From: Nostoc paludosum FACHB-159
Lineage (GTDB): Bacteria > Cyanobacteriota > Cyanobacteriia > Cyanobacteriales > Nostocaceae
Direction of reading: 5' to 3'
DNA length: 64,000 nt
Assembly (NCBI RefSeq): GCF_014698835.1
Contig: NZ_JACJTU010000030.1
Location: 26,758-90,757, forward strand
The position numbers and the translations under genes are program-made. Of the stretch, positions 52,831 through 61,471 are shown piece by piece; the first letter of the stretch is position 1, and each line of letters opens with the position of its first letter. Under the pieces are notes generated by a model that was not told the origin of the DNA, searched no databases, and was given only the letters and a program-made list of their open reading frames with translations.

Positions 52831-53799
52831 ATGGTTAAAGGACATCAAGACAATCAAAGCTCAAATTCTATCCATAATAATGTTGAGATTCAAATGAACA
52901 AAAACATCTTTACAGGGCGCAAACATGTAGAAACTGAAGAGTCACTCAACTCAGTTCTCAACTTTCCACAAGTGGCTTTTGACGTAAAAAACTTTGTTAT
53001 TGGAGAAGATGCAACTGCCCAAGTTCTATCCATCAATGAAAGTACAGGTGAATCTACACAGCGAGTAGTCCTGAAAAAGGGTTGGAGCGCACCTGTTGGT
53101 CATTTTACTACCAATGTGGAAATTTTTGTCTTAACAGGCGCACTTTCCCAGGGTGGGTTTATACTACGCAATCTTAGTTACTCTTTTATCCCGGCTGGTA
53201 TACCTACTGGGCCTTGGAAAACAGAAGAAGACACCATTCTATTGTGGATGCCAGATGCTACACCTACGTATATCACAGAAGACTATGCAGATCTTCCGCA
53301 AATCCCGGAAACTTCTGTATACCATGCAAATATGCAGACGCATGAACGTATGACTGAGTATATTCCATTGCAAGAACTCCACGCAATGAAATGGGAGAGT
53401 ACAACCTTTTTGCCTCCTGGTTCAGCCCGTAAAAGTCTGTATACCAATAAAAAAACTGGACGCGCTACGTGGATTCTCGGTTTAGTACCTATGTGGATTG
53501 AAGGCAATTTTTATGCTGGTCATCCTACTACGGAGGAGGCGTATGTGATTTCTGGTGATGTGCTTGGACATTGGTCTATGAGCGACGATCCTTTTAATAG
53601 ACGGTATGCAGCAATGTGCAAAGATGGCTATTACTGGCGACCGGCACATATTCCACACGGGCCATTTTGGACAGAAAGTGGGGCACTACTTTTGTTTCGC
53701 ACTAATGACCGCCTAGATTGTTATTGGATACTACATAACCCAGATATTACTCAGCAAGATCGGGCACGTCTAGAGGCTGCAATTAAAAAAGACAAATAA
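52831..53799 (+). CDS. Bicupin (DUF4437-like) protein
   Basis: A 322-residue protein with two cupin barrels. The N-terminal barrel shows KKGWSAPVGHFTTNVEIFVLTGALSQGGF; the C-terminal barrel shows IEGNFYAGHPTTEEAYVISGDVLGHWSM and WRPAHIPHGPFWTESGALLLFR, where the His and Glu could bind a metal. I assign it to DUF4437-type cupins by layout. Cupins of this size act as dioxygenases, isomerases or binding proteins. A start 21 codons further in (MNKNIFTG) is possible. A maleate-isomerase-family gene follows after 71 bp on the same strand, which suggests a shared catabolic or detoxification step. Confidence 0.75.
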   Translation: MVKGHQDNQSSNSIHNNVEIQMNKNIFTGRKHVETEESLNSVLNFPQVAFDVKNFVIGEDATAQVLSINESTGESTQRVVLKKGWSAPVGHFTTNVEIFVLTGALSQGGFILRNLSYSFIPAGIPTGPWKTEEDTILLWMPDATPTYITEDYADLPQIPETSVYHANMQTHERMTEYIPLQELHAMKWESTTFLPPGSARKSLYTNKKTGRATWILGLVPMWIEGNFYAGHPTTEEAYVISGDVLGHWSMSDDPFNRRYAAMCKDGYYWRPAHIPHGPFWTESGALLLFRTNDRLDCYWILHNPDITQQDRARLEAAIKKDK

Positions 53800-53870
53800 A
53801 GTTTCAGTACGATCGCACTTGTGCCAGCACAACCAGCAAAGCAAATAACTTTATCCACAAGGATTTTACA

Positions 53871-54614
53871 ATGACGGACGCCTTAGGATGGCGGAAAAAA
53901 TTCGGGGTGCTTGCGCCCAGTACGAACACCATCGTTGAACCAGATTTTCACGCGATGGCTGTACCGGGCGTTACGTCTCACATGTCCCGGATTCATATTC
54001 GAGACCAAGACTTGAGTAGCGATGAAAAGATGGTGCGTATTCTAGAGGAAATCGACAACGAAATTTTTTTCGCAGTCGATCGCGTCATGACTGCGGCTAT
54101 CGACTATCTAATTATGGGAATGAGTGCCGAAACTTTTTGGGGAGGAATCGAGGGTAATAAAGCGTTCATTAAACGGCTTGAGGATTATACTGGACTGCAA
54201 GTGGCTACCGGCGCTTCGGCATGTCACGCAGCTGTGGAAGCATTCAAACTAAATAAGATTGCAGTCATCACCCCTTATCAAGCTGTGGCTGACGATAAGT
54301 TACGCCGCTTCTTTAGTGACATTGGCGTAGAAGTCGTGCGGCTCAAAGGATTACGTTGCCCCACAGCAATAGCGATCGCCCAAGTCTGTGAAGATACTCT
54401 TCGCAAGTACCTTCAGGAAATCGATGGTGATGATATAGATGGGATCGTACAGATGGGTACTAATTTGAGTATGCTCCGGCTCGCCGACGAAGCAGAGCGA
54501 TGGCTCAAAAAGCCTGTCATTGCCATCAATGGAGCAACCTGGTGGTATGCCTTACGACAAAACGATATTCGCGATCGAGTCTACGGGTGTGGCAGACTCT
54601 TGAGAGAATTTTGA
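53871..54614 (+). CDS. Maleate isomerase / Asp-Glu racemase family protein lacking both catalytic Cys
   Basis: A 247-residue protein of the maleate cis-trans isomerase/arylmalonate decarboxylase group: GWRKKFGVLAPSTNTIVEPDF at the start, HMSRIHIRDQD, and a Pro-Val-Ile-Ala-Ile-Asn-Gly-Ala segment near the end. In maleate isomerases two Cys act at the motifs (A)CTSGS and (S)CTNL. Here the matching sites read IMGMSAETF (Gly83) and QMGTNLS (Gly196), so both Cys are Gly. The protein may have another reaction or no catalysis. AAGGATTTTACA before ATG gives the start. It is coupled to the bicupin gene. Confidence 0.78.
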   Translation: MTDALGWRKKFGVLAPSTNTIVEPDFHAMAVPGVTSHMSRIHIRDQDLSSDEKMVRILEEIDNEIFFAVDRVMTAAIDYLIMGMSAETFWGGIEGNKAFIKRLEDYTGLQVATGASACHAAVEAFKLNKIAVITPYQAVADDKLRRFFSDIGVEVVRLKGLRCPTAIAIAQVCEDTLRKYLQEIDGDDIDGIVQMGTNLSMLRLADEAERWLKKPVIAINGATWWYALRQNDIRDRVYGCGRLLREF

Positions 54615-54616
54615 AT

Positions 54617-55921
54617 TCAACTACGAATTTTTAAAGCTCGTTGTTTGTAACGGAGTATGCACAGTAGAACAATTAGCAATATAAAAGCTTTCGTCGTAGA
54701 TGGCTCTACTACCTTCTTGACTTCCGTCGCGGGAGTTTGAGGAGTAACACTACATGGAATTTCAATAATTGGTGTATGGCTGGAACCGTTATTATTTGGA
54801 GTTAGATCGCATTCTCCTTTGTTGGTGAGAGACAAAGGTGGATTTGTGGAAGAAGAAATCAATGGCTGTCCTGAAGACCCTGAAGAACTACCATCATCCA
54901 GTAGTAGAAGCAGAATTAAACCAAGACCGCCAACTCCAATTATTGGCCAGAGTGGGAAGGAATCAGAACTGTCTTGTACTAAGACATCCCCCTCAGAACC
55001 AGGGAAAGTATCGAGGCTGATTGTTTCTCCGTCCAATGGGACTAGATTGTCAGCCAGCAAAATATCTCCTGGTATATCTTCTCCCAAGAGTTGACTGAAT
55101 TCTTCTGGAATTGCATTATTGGGGCGTCCGAATTCCCCACCATCTTCAGAGTATGGAAAGGATAGTACTTCAAAAATCCTGTTTTCTAGTTGGTTTCTAT
55201 CTCCAGAATTTAGTGCATCCAAGCCTCTAGAGATTTTATCTACATAAAAATTCGTCATTTCTGGCGATAGGCCTAGAGACTGAATCTGCTCTTTGATGTT
55301 AGAAATTTTTGAGGCTTCTTCAAACAACAGCCGTCCGTATGACAATTTCAAGTTTAGTAATCCACTACGAAGGCTCAGTGAGTCATTTATTCCTGAATAT
55401 GGTGCCCAGTAGAACTGCTTGGTTACAAGTCCCAGTCCTTCTACTGAGTTACGACCAAAAGATTGCCCCAGGACGTATTGAGATCCATCCATGATTGTGG
55501 AGGATTCTTTTCTCCAAAATGAAGCGAAAGGCACTGTGGAGAGATTGCGATTGTTACCGTAAAACCTAGCGAAATTCTGAAAATTTTTCTCCCCACCAGC
55601 TGCTCTTATCAATAGATTTTGATAGTTAGTCCCGCCATTTAGCTCAATTAATCGCTGGATTACCGTTCCAGTTTTATTGCAAGTCAAACCAAATCCCACA
55701 TCACATCCAGGAATTACTCGCATCTTACTGAGATTTTGGTTATTAACTTGGTACTGGAGATACTCATACTCCAATCCTCGTTGGATACCATAACGGCCAA
55801 TATTTAACTGTGCAAAAGCAGACTGCCACGTAGTGAGTACTACTGCAACAGATGAGAATGCGATAGTCGCCCAGCGAACCGGCTTTGGCATAGCAATTCT
55901 TTGAATAGTTGATTTAGGCAA
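54617..55921 (-). CDS. Exported protein with PEP-CTERM-like tail
   Basis: A 434-residue protein with an N-terminal signal peptide (WATIAFSSVAVVLTTWQSAFA). A domain of about 280 residues follows (AGGEKNFQNFARFYGNN, LGLSPEMTNFYVDKISRG), then a hydrophobic stretch LWPIIGVGGLGLILLLLL followed by DDGSSSGSSG. The C-terminal tail VVEPSTTKAFILLIVLLC-ILRYKQRALK is like a PEP-CTERM signal with Glu-Pro-Ser-Thr, a hydrophobic span and a basic end. GGAGGTACATC stands directly before a TTG codon, which decides that unusual start over an ATG ten codons later. Function unknown. Confidence 0.65.
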   Translation of the reverse strand: MPKSTIQRIAMPKPVRWATIAFSSVAVVLTTWQSAFAQLNIGRYGIQRGLEYEYLQYQVNNQNLSKMRVIPGCDVGFGLTCNKTGTVIQRLIELNGGTNYQNLLIRAAGGEKNFQNFARFYGNNRNLSTVPFASFWRKESSTIMDGSQYVLGQSFGRNSVEGLGLVTKQFYWAPYSGINDSLSLRSGLLNLKLSYGRLLFEEASKISNIKEQIQSLGLSPEMTNFYVDKISRGLDALNSGDRNQLENRIFEVLSFPYSEDGGEFGRPNNAIPEEFSQLLGEDIPGDILLADNLVPLDGETISLDTFPGSEGDVLVQDSSDSFPLWPIIGVGGLGLILLLLLDDGSSSGSSGQPLISSSTNPPLSLTNKGECDLTPNNNGSSHTPIIEIPCSVTPQTPATEVKKVVEPSTTKAFILLIVLLCILRYKQRALKIRS

Positions 55922-55946
55922 GATGTACCTCCACTAAATAGGGATT

Positions 55947-56002
55947 GGGCATTGGGGATTGGGCATTGGGCATTGGGCATTGGGCATTGGGCATTGGGCA
56001 TT
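55947..56002. repeat. GGGCATT heptamer array
   Basis: Six consecutive GGGCATT units lie at 55961-56002, preceded by degenerate copies (GGGATTGGGCATTGGGGATT). It lies in the 5' region of the PEP-CTERM-like gene, between it and the hypothetical gene at 56076. CCCAGTCCCCAGTCCCCAGT units follow at about 56030-56065. Confidence 0.88.
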
Positions 56003-56075
56003 GGTTATGAATTATTCTCCTTGTCTTCCCAGTCCCCAGTCCCCAGTCCCCAGTCCCTAGTCCCCAACCCCGACT

Positions 56076-56717
56076 TCAACTCTTAGGTAAATCAATATTG
56101 ATCGTGATTCCAGTACCTTTGAGATTTCCTGATGAGAGTGTGTGATATATGACCAATGCTCGGTTTGGTTGGTCAAAAAGGAATCCGCGAGGTGTAGGTT
56201 TGATCTTCCCTTGTTTGACTAGGGAAACGAAAGCTTCTAAATATCTACGTATACCTTGGCGGTTCTCTTGATTAGTATTCGTATGATGCTCAATCAGCAT
56301 CATAAAAAAGTCCAAGCTACGATTTTCTTGACCCTCTATCAAACTTCCCTCATCTAAGAAAGAACTTGCTATGAGTCTGTTATCAACTTGTTTGACTTTA
56401 AAAAGAGTAAAGTAACGTCCTTCTTTTTTAGGATCGTTCGCATAACAAACCCACGAACCTTCTTGATTCTGTGTAAAACCCTGGTCAGCAAGGTAGGAAA
56501 GCAAAGAATTGCTTGCTTTGGTTTGTAATGGAGGTAATAAATCTTCAATGGGATCTAAAGAGCAAATCCTTTGGGTTGTTGTCTGTTGAGGAACAGCAGG
56601 AGTCTCTTGAGTATAAGTACCGATAGGCTTGTCATTAGACATTGCAATGTTAGACATCGCAACCAACGCAGAGACTTGGAAGAAAAATACTCCAAATAAA
56701 CGAACAATAATATTCAT
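56076..56717 (-). CDS. Exported hypothetical protein, 213 residues
   Basis: The N-terminal hydrophobic segment (MNIIVRLFGVFFFQVSALVA) suggests a signal peptide or anchor. It is followed by a Thr/Pro/Gln-rich linker (KPIGTYTQETPAVPQQTTTQ) and a domain from about residue 50 with LLSYLADQGFTQNQEGSWVCYAND, FTLFKVKQVDNRLIASSF and FFMMLIEHHTNTNQENRQGI. AGGAGAAAC before ATG gives the start. I do not recognise the family. It lies upstream of the PEP-CTERM-like gene on the same strand, so both may be cotranscribed despite the repeat between them. Confidence 0.6.
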   Translation of the reverse strand: MNIIVRLFGVFFFQVSALVAMSNIAMSNDKPIGTYTQETPAVPQQTTTQRICSLDPIEDLLPPLQTKASNSLLSYLADQGFTQNQEGSWVCYANDPKKEGRYFTLFKVKQVDNRLIASSFLDEGSLIEGQENRSLDFFMMLIEHHTNTNQENRQGIRRYLEAFVSLVKQGKIKPTPRGFLFDQPNRALVIYHTLSSGNLKGTGITINIDLPKS

Positions 56718-57803
56718 GTTTCTCCTGTTACTTTTGCTTACATTGTTAATAATTAACTTGTTACTAAATCAGGGTTGATTTAAAAGTCTTAAATTATTTG
56801 CTAGATTTAAGTATTTCCCTGATTTGACCAATTTGGGGCTGTATTTTTGGGAACAATATATGACTATTTGATATACATAAAGCAGCACAAATAGGCATAA
56901 ATATTATTTAAATATAATGCCAATTTTCAAAGTTTTCTTGACAATAGAAAATTTGCTTTTCGATATTATTGCATACACGAAAAACAGATGACGCCATGTC
57001 AATTTTTTATATTTAAATTCAATTTTTCACTATTTTCAGAAGGTTTTGTGATATACCTTTCTGTCTTTAGTGATTACTAAAAAGTGGCTTTATAAGCTAT
57101 TTGATAGCTTATATAACCAGAATTATAAAAGCTCTGTGCTTTGAACAGTAAGCTTTTTACTGATTATGGTGGTAGATTAAATAATGTTTTGTGTTTTTGG
57201 AGGTAGCACACCTAACTAGCTGTTTCAGCATGTTTTTTATTTGATGTATAAAATAATATCTCTTGACAGTAAAATAATATTACCATGAGCTTGAGATGTG
57301 CAACACTTTTGTGGACAGTTGTCAAAGCTGTACACACTGAATTGGAACTATCTCTTGATTAAATCTTATGGCAAATACCTGAGGCTAAAAGTCAATTGAC
57401 TTACACACGCCTAGTATTTTAGAATCTAATACTATTATTGTTGGTGCTAGTAGTTACATGTTTTAAATATAACAAATATTTAAATTAACTACGGATAATG
57501 AATGCATTATAGTTCTTGGATACGCCTGATTGTCAGAGTTTTAGGCTACAGGCGATCGCATGAAGTTAAAGTTAAATTAGATTACAGCTATATAACTATT
57601 ATTTAGCAGAGTATTGTCATCGACCTTAATCAGCCTGAATCTTTTTATTCGCCGCTAGTTAGAGGATTGCTAAATCTTGTTATGAGTAAACAATATGTAG
57701 TTATGTTTGCTCTGTAGATAGAGGAATATCATGAGCAAAATGAGTAGAATCCTCTTATGGCGATCGCTATTCTTTACCAGAATCAAAAGATGAACTTGGT
57801 GTT
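56718..57803. other. 1.09-kb gene-free region with stem-loops
   Basis: No coding frame of weight is present. Notable dyads are TATAAGCTAT-TTG-ATAGCTTATA (57091-57113, 10-bp perfect stem), CAGTAA/TTACTG (57146-57162) and TAGTATT/AATACTA (57412-57434). A 20-codon frame at 57731-57793 with a good AGAGGAATATC ribosome-binding site ends just before the next gene and could be a leader peptide. Confidence 0.45.
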
Positions 57804-57821
57804 TTGACAAGTTTTGGCTGT

Positions 57822-58253
57822 ATGATGAATGCGGAATTTTTTTACAGGATTCCTTTGATGCCTTTAGGCTTACTCTGGCTGGCTTATGCTTTCTTGGGGT
57901 GGTATCTTGCTACTAACCATATTATTTGGTTAGTGGGAGCTTTTGTAGCTGCTGTGGTTATAGCTGTAACACGCAAGAGTATTTCTTGGTTAGAGCGTTT
58001 AGTTGAATTTGGTTCTAAAGTCTTAGTTGTTATCTTATTTTTAAGCATATCAATTGCTTTAATCGCAACTTGGTCGTTATTATTTAGTCTATTTCTCATA
58101 CCATTAGCAACTACGCTTTTAGCTGACTTGGAAATGCGTTTTGCTGGTTTTAATAAAATAGATTCATTTTGGATATTAACAATCCTAGCCATACTTGGTT
58201 TGATAGTGGGCGAAGTAATAGATATTTTATTTTTTCCCAGTAGCAGATATTGA
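57822..58253 (+). CDS. Small polytopic membrane protein, 143 residues
   Basis: A hydrophobic protein with about four to five membrane segments: LGLLWLAYAFLGWYLA, IIWLVGAFVAAVVIAV, VLVVILFLSISIALIATWSLLFSLFLIPLATTLLA and SFWILTILAILGLIVGEVIDILFF. Adjacent ATG codons (57822, 57825) are the likely start; a TTG at 57804 is open but less likely. No family recognised. A second unknown membrane-protein gene lies about 260 bp downstream on the same strand. Confidence 0.6.
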   Translation: MMNAEFFYRIPLMPLGLLWLAYAFLGWYLATNHIIWLVGAFVAAVVIAVTRKSISWLERLVEFGSKVLVVILFLSISIALIATWSLLFSLFLIPLATTLLADLEMRFAGFNKIDSFWILTILAILGLIVGEVIDILFFPSSRY

Positions 58254-58513
58254 ATAATTATGTAGCATTAATGATTATTATATCTGTTGAAATATGGCTA
58301 TAAGTAGGTAAGCTTAATTTTACTTTGGCTAATATTAAAGCCAGAATATTTAGCTTATATTTCTAACTCTTTTCCAGAATTAGTTGATTTAATCTGGCTT
58401 TTAACAGACATTTGGCGTATTGTTTGATTTTGCGTGTCAGCGAATAGCTTTTCTTCTAAATTGGGCATCTTAAAACAAGAGTAAGTTATGATGTCTGATT
58501 CAAGTTAAAAATT

Positions 58514-59068
58514 ATGAACCAAAATCGTCATAAACAGCCGAAATTCAAACACACCGCCGCAAAATTATTTAAGGGCTTGGAGAAACATCTAATAAAAGTG
58601 ATGAATACTGTGGAGAAGATATTCAAGCAGCAAAGAGAGAAAGAAAAGCGGCATGTTGCTCATGCAAAATTTCCCTGCTTGGAACTGATGCAGCTGTTTG
58701 GCATTCATCTAGTCATCGGTTGCTTGCTGTCTTTAAACATATCAAATTGGTCAATTTTAGGATGGGGTATTGCAATCTTGATATCTTTGACTTTTACAAT
58801 TTTTGCTTTCGATGACTTAATGTTTACATATAATTATTGTTTTGCAGTAATGATGGATGTGCTAGCTAGCCCTTGGACTAGGGCTGCAAAACAGTTAAAG
58901 GACGTGTTTTCACGCTGGATTTTTAATAGTAATAAAGCTGATTGGTTAATTGATTTGTTGCAGGCTTTTGTACCGCTAGTGAGCTTTTTACTAGTATTAA
59001 TGGTTGATGCTTTGGGTTTTGGAATCGGTTATTTAATTTCAAGAATAGGAGCAATAATAATTGCGTAA
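58514..59068 (+). CDS. Membrane protein with basic N-terminal domain, 184 residues
   Basis: A basic, probably helical N-terminal part (MNQNRHKQPKFKHTAAKLFKG, KVMNTVEKIFKQQREKEKRH, residues 1-50) is followed by about four membrane segments (LMQLFGIHLVIGCLLSLNI, ILGWGIAILISLTFTIFAF, LLQAFVPLVSFLLVLMVDAL, FGIGYLISRIGAIIIA). I do not recognise the family. The same-strand neighbour at 57822 is also a small unknown membrane protein; the two may form a pair. A MITE-like element lies 25 bp after the stop. Confidence 0.6.
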   Translation: MNQNRHKQPKFKHTAAKLFKGLEKHLIKVMNTVEKIFKQQREKEKRHVAHAKFPCLELMQLFGIHLVIGCLLSLNISNWSILGWGIAILISLTFTIFAFDDLMFTYNYCFAVMMDVLASPWTRAAKQLKDVFSRWIFNSNKADWLIDLLQAFVPLVSFLLVLMVDALGFGIGYLISRIGAIIIA

Positions 59069-59093
59069 TCTAAATTTACTAGATCGGAAGCTT

Positions 59094-59226
59094 AGAGGAT
59101 GTTTGAAAAGTCATGATTGATGTATCAAAACCTTCTTTTACCCCACCCTAACCCTCCCCTTGTAAAGGGAGAGGGGATTAAGGGGGATAATAAAAATCAC
59201 AACCTACCACTTTTCAAACATCCTCT
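59094..59226. mobile_element. 133-bp MITE-like element with AGAGGATGTTTGAAAAG ends
   Basis: Perfect 17-bp inverted ends AGAGGATGTTTGAAAAG (59094-59110) and CTTTTCAAACATCCTCT (59210-59226) enclose a core with ACCCTCCCCTTGTAAAGGGAGAGG, itself partly palindromic. There is no coding capacity. The size and perfect ends make it a strong MITE candidate, probably mobilised by an element elsewhere in the genome. Confidence 0.82.
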
Positions 59227-59327
59227 TATGCTATGTCTTATCTTTGACATGTTTAGACAACGCCAACCATCGGCGTAGCGATCGCTCTAACTTAGCGACT
59301 TCAATTAGCTGTAAAGTTCATCTTATT

Positions 59328-60221
59328 TTATCGTCGTTTAGTGGAAGGATTCGGAGATGGAGTTGAATTTTGGGTTGTTGGTTGCTTGGCTGCGTTTAAT
59401 TCTTCTTGCAACATTTTCTGATAAACTTTAGGCAAAGAACTACTAATAGAGTTAGTTTCTATCCCATATCCCAAGCTTGTCCAGGTGGGAGAAAGTAGCC
59501 GCAAAACTTCATTTAATTTCCCCTGACGCAAGAGTTGAGAAATATCAGTTCTCCAAACTCTTGAATCATTTAGCCAACGATAAACCACTATGTCTTGATA
59601 TTGTGGTTCAAAACTATAATTCACCCAAAACATCAACCGCATTGGGTTTGGGTGATAGCGAGGGGCTATATTGTACCAGGTAGTATTGATGATTTGATAT
59701 CTACCTGCGGCAGTGGAACAATTACCTGTGTTGGGGCCTGTGATAATTGTGACGCATATCTCAGGATGTCGGCTGAGGTCGTTGACTTGTTGCCCACCAT
59801 ACAACAGAGAATAGGGACGGTTACCATTTGCCTCACTTGCTGAGATGGTTCGCATTAAAGCGCGAATATAAGGGTCGCCATTTTTCATCACCAAAGGTGG
59901 CTGTCTAACTTCAAAGACAGGATCGGAAGGCGATCGCAATTCTCCTTGAATATACCACTGCAACAAACACACAAAGCCCAAGAGCGCCGCTATTGGGCCA
60001 ATCAGTTTTTCAACACCTTTGAATTCAAAGCCTTTCAGAATTTGACTCCTTGAAATTTGCTTTTTTCGGTCATAAAAATTATCGACGAACTCATTGTGAC
60101 AAAGTTCGCGTTTGTTGTCAGTTATGATTCCTGGTTCGCTGATTTTTTTGACTAGAGGAAGTAAGGAGTAGAGAAGGAAGGCGTTTGTTTCATTTATAAC
60201 CTGTGCGGCGCACTTAAACAT
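59328..60221 (-). CDS. Lysozyme-like (lambda-type, GH104) muramidase
   Basis: A 297-residue protein. The N-terminal 70 residues are poorly ordered; a membrane span KLIGPIAALLGFVCLLQWYI (about residues 73-92) anchors it, with the catalytic domain (about 115-275) outside. The domain resembles phage lambda lysozyme: a catalytic Glu in RTISASEANG, then YSLLYGGQQVNDLSRHP, STAAGRYQIINTTWYNIA and LSPTWTSLGYG. Such enzymes cut the glycan chain of peptidoglycan. The C-terminal tail is Pro/Ser/Thr-rich. The ATG used gives an odd N-terminus, so a later non-ATG start is possible. Confidence 0.78.
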   Translation of the reverse strand: MFKCAAQVINETNAFLLYSLLPLVKKISEPGIITDNKRELCHNEFVDNFYDRKKQISRSQILKGFEFKGVEKLIGPIAALLGFVCLLQWYIQGELRSPSDPVFEVRQPPLVMKNGDPYIRALMRTISASEANGNRPYSLLYGGQQVNDLSRHPEICVTIITGPNTGNCSTAAGRYQIINTTWYNIAPRYHPNPMRLMFWVNYSFEPQYQDIVVYRWLNDSRVWRTDISQLLRQGKLNEVLRLLSPTWTSLGYGIETNSISSSLPKVYQKMLQEELNAAKQPTTQNSTPSPNPSTKRR

Positions 60222-60389
60222 TTTATACTGAAATATTTCTGGAATTGAAATACTGACTAAATTATAGAAATCCTACCTTTTTGTGTCGAAAAGTGTATCT
60301 TGAGAAAGATATTGTGAGATTTATTCTTATGTTTAAATTAGCACGCGGTTATATGTACTTAAGTAGTAGTTGCGAAACAAGGGAAACAG

Positions 60390-61352
60390 ATGTCTCAAAC
60401 CAGAGCAAATTCAGAAATGCTATATCGAGTTCTCGGTAGTACAAATGAGAAAGTTTCTGCCATCGGACTCGGTGGTTGGCATATTGGCTTGAAGCACGTT
60501 GATGAGCAACTCGCCATCCGAATTGTTCGCACGGCGATCGATCGCGGCATTACTTTTATGGATAATAGCTGGGATTACAATGGTGGAGTTAGCGAGATCC
60601 GTATGGGAAAAGCACTGCGCGATCGCTATCGTGACAAAGTGTTCCTAATGACGAAAATTGATGGTCGCTCCAAGAAAGCAGCAGCAAAACAGCTAGACGA
60701 ATCACTTCAACGTTTGCAAGTTGATTACATCGATCTCGTTCAGCACCACGAAATTCTTCGCCATGAAGATCCATATCGAGTTTTTGACCCAGAAGGGGCC
60801 AACGCTGCTTTGATTGAAGCGCGAGAAGCTGGTAAGCTGCGATACATTGGTTTCACTGGACACAAAGACCCCTACGTGCATCTGCACATGCTGGAAATTG
60901 CAGCCAGTCATCAATTTAAATTTGATACAGTGCAGATGCCGCTGAATGTCATGGATGCACATTATCGGAGCTTTGAAAAACTGGTTTTGCCAGAACTAGT
61001 CAAACAAAATATCGGCGTTCTTGGCATGAAAAGCTTAGCAAACGGTATACTTTTACGCTCAAATACTGTAGAGCCAATCGAGTGTTTACACTATGCTCTG
61101 AATCTGCCGACATCGGTTGTAATTACCGGAATTGACAGTATGGAAATTCTCGAACAAGCCTTGACAGCGGTGCGGACATTCCAGCCAATGGATGAACAAC
61201 AAGTGCGATCGCTCTTAGCAAAAACCGCAAAAGCAGCATCAAGTGGCGAGTTTGAGCCATTCAAAACTTCATCAATTTTTGACAGCACCGCCCAAAATCC
61301 AGATTGGCTAGGAGATGAGCCACAACGTATCCAACAATTAATGCCAAGTTAA
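60390..61352 (+). CDS. Aldo/keto reductase
   Basis: A 320-residue NADPH-dependent oxidoreductase with a TIM barrel. The first strand is VSAIGLGGWHIG; the catalytic tetrad is represented by Asp and Tyr in FMDNSWDYNGG, Lys in LMTKIDG and His in DLVQHHE. The C-terminal cofactor segment TSVVITGIDSMEILEQAL is present. It reduces aldehydes or ketones; the substrate is unknown. It starts at ATG and is divergent from the muramidase gene. Confidence 0.92.
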   Translation: MSQTRANSEMLYRVLGSTNEKVSAIGLGGWHIGLKHVDEQLAIRIVRTAIDRGITFMDNSWDYNGGVSEIRMGKALRDRYRDKVFLMTKIDGRSKKAAAKQLDESLQRLQVDYIDLVQHHEILRHEDPYRVFDPEGANAALIEAREAGKLRYIGFTGHKDPYVHLHMLEIAASHQFKFDTVQMPLNVMDAHYRSFEKLVLPELVKQNIGVLGMKSLANGILLRSNTVEPIECLHYALNLPTSVVITGIDSMEILEQALTAVRTFQPMDEQQVRSLLAKTAKAASSGEFEPFKTSSIFDSTAQNPDWLGDEPQRIQQLMPS

Positions 61353-61386
61353 AGAAGAATTCAGAATTAAAGATGGGTATGAAACT

Positions 61387-61449
61387 ATTGCCTATTGCCT
61401 ATTGCCTATTGCCTATTGCCTATTGCCTATTGCCTATTGCCTATTGCCT
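61387..61449. repeat. ATTGCCT heptamer array, nine copies
   Basis: Nine exact tandem copies of ATTGCCT followed by variants ATTACCT and CCTGTTCCCTGTTCCC. It lies between the convergent aldo/keto reductase and DoxX genes. This is the longest of the ATTGCCT runs in the window; shorter ones occur near 7079, 8940, 13351 and 28922. Confidence 0.92.
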
Positions 61450-61471
61450 ATTACCTGTTCCCTGTTCCCTT

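Noticed and set aside
55947..56002. CRISPR-like array
   Set aside because: This and the other tandem arrays have 7- or 9-bp units without spacers, and no cas genes are present.
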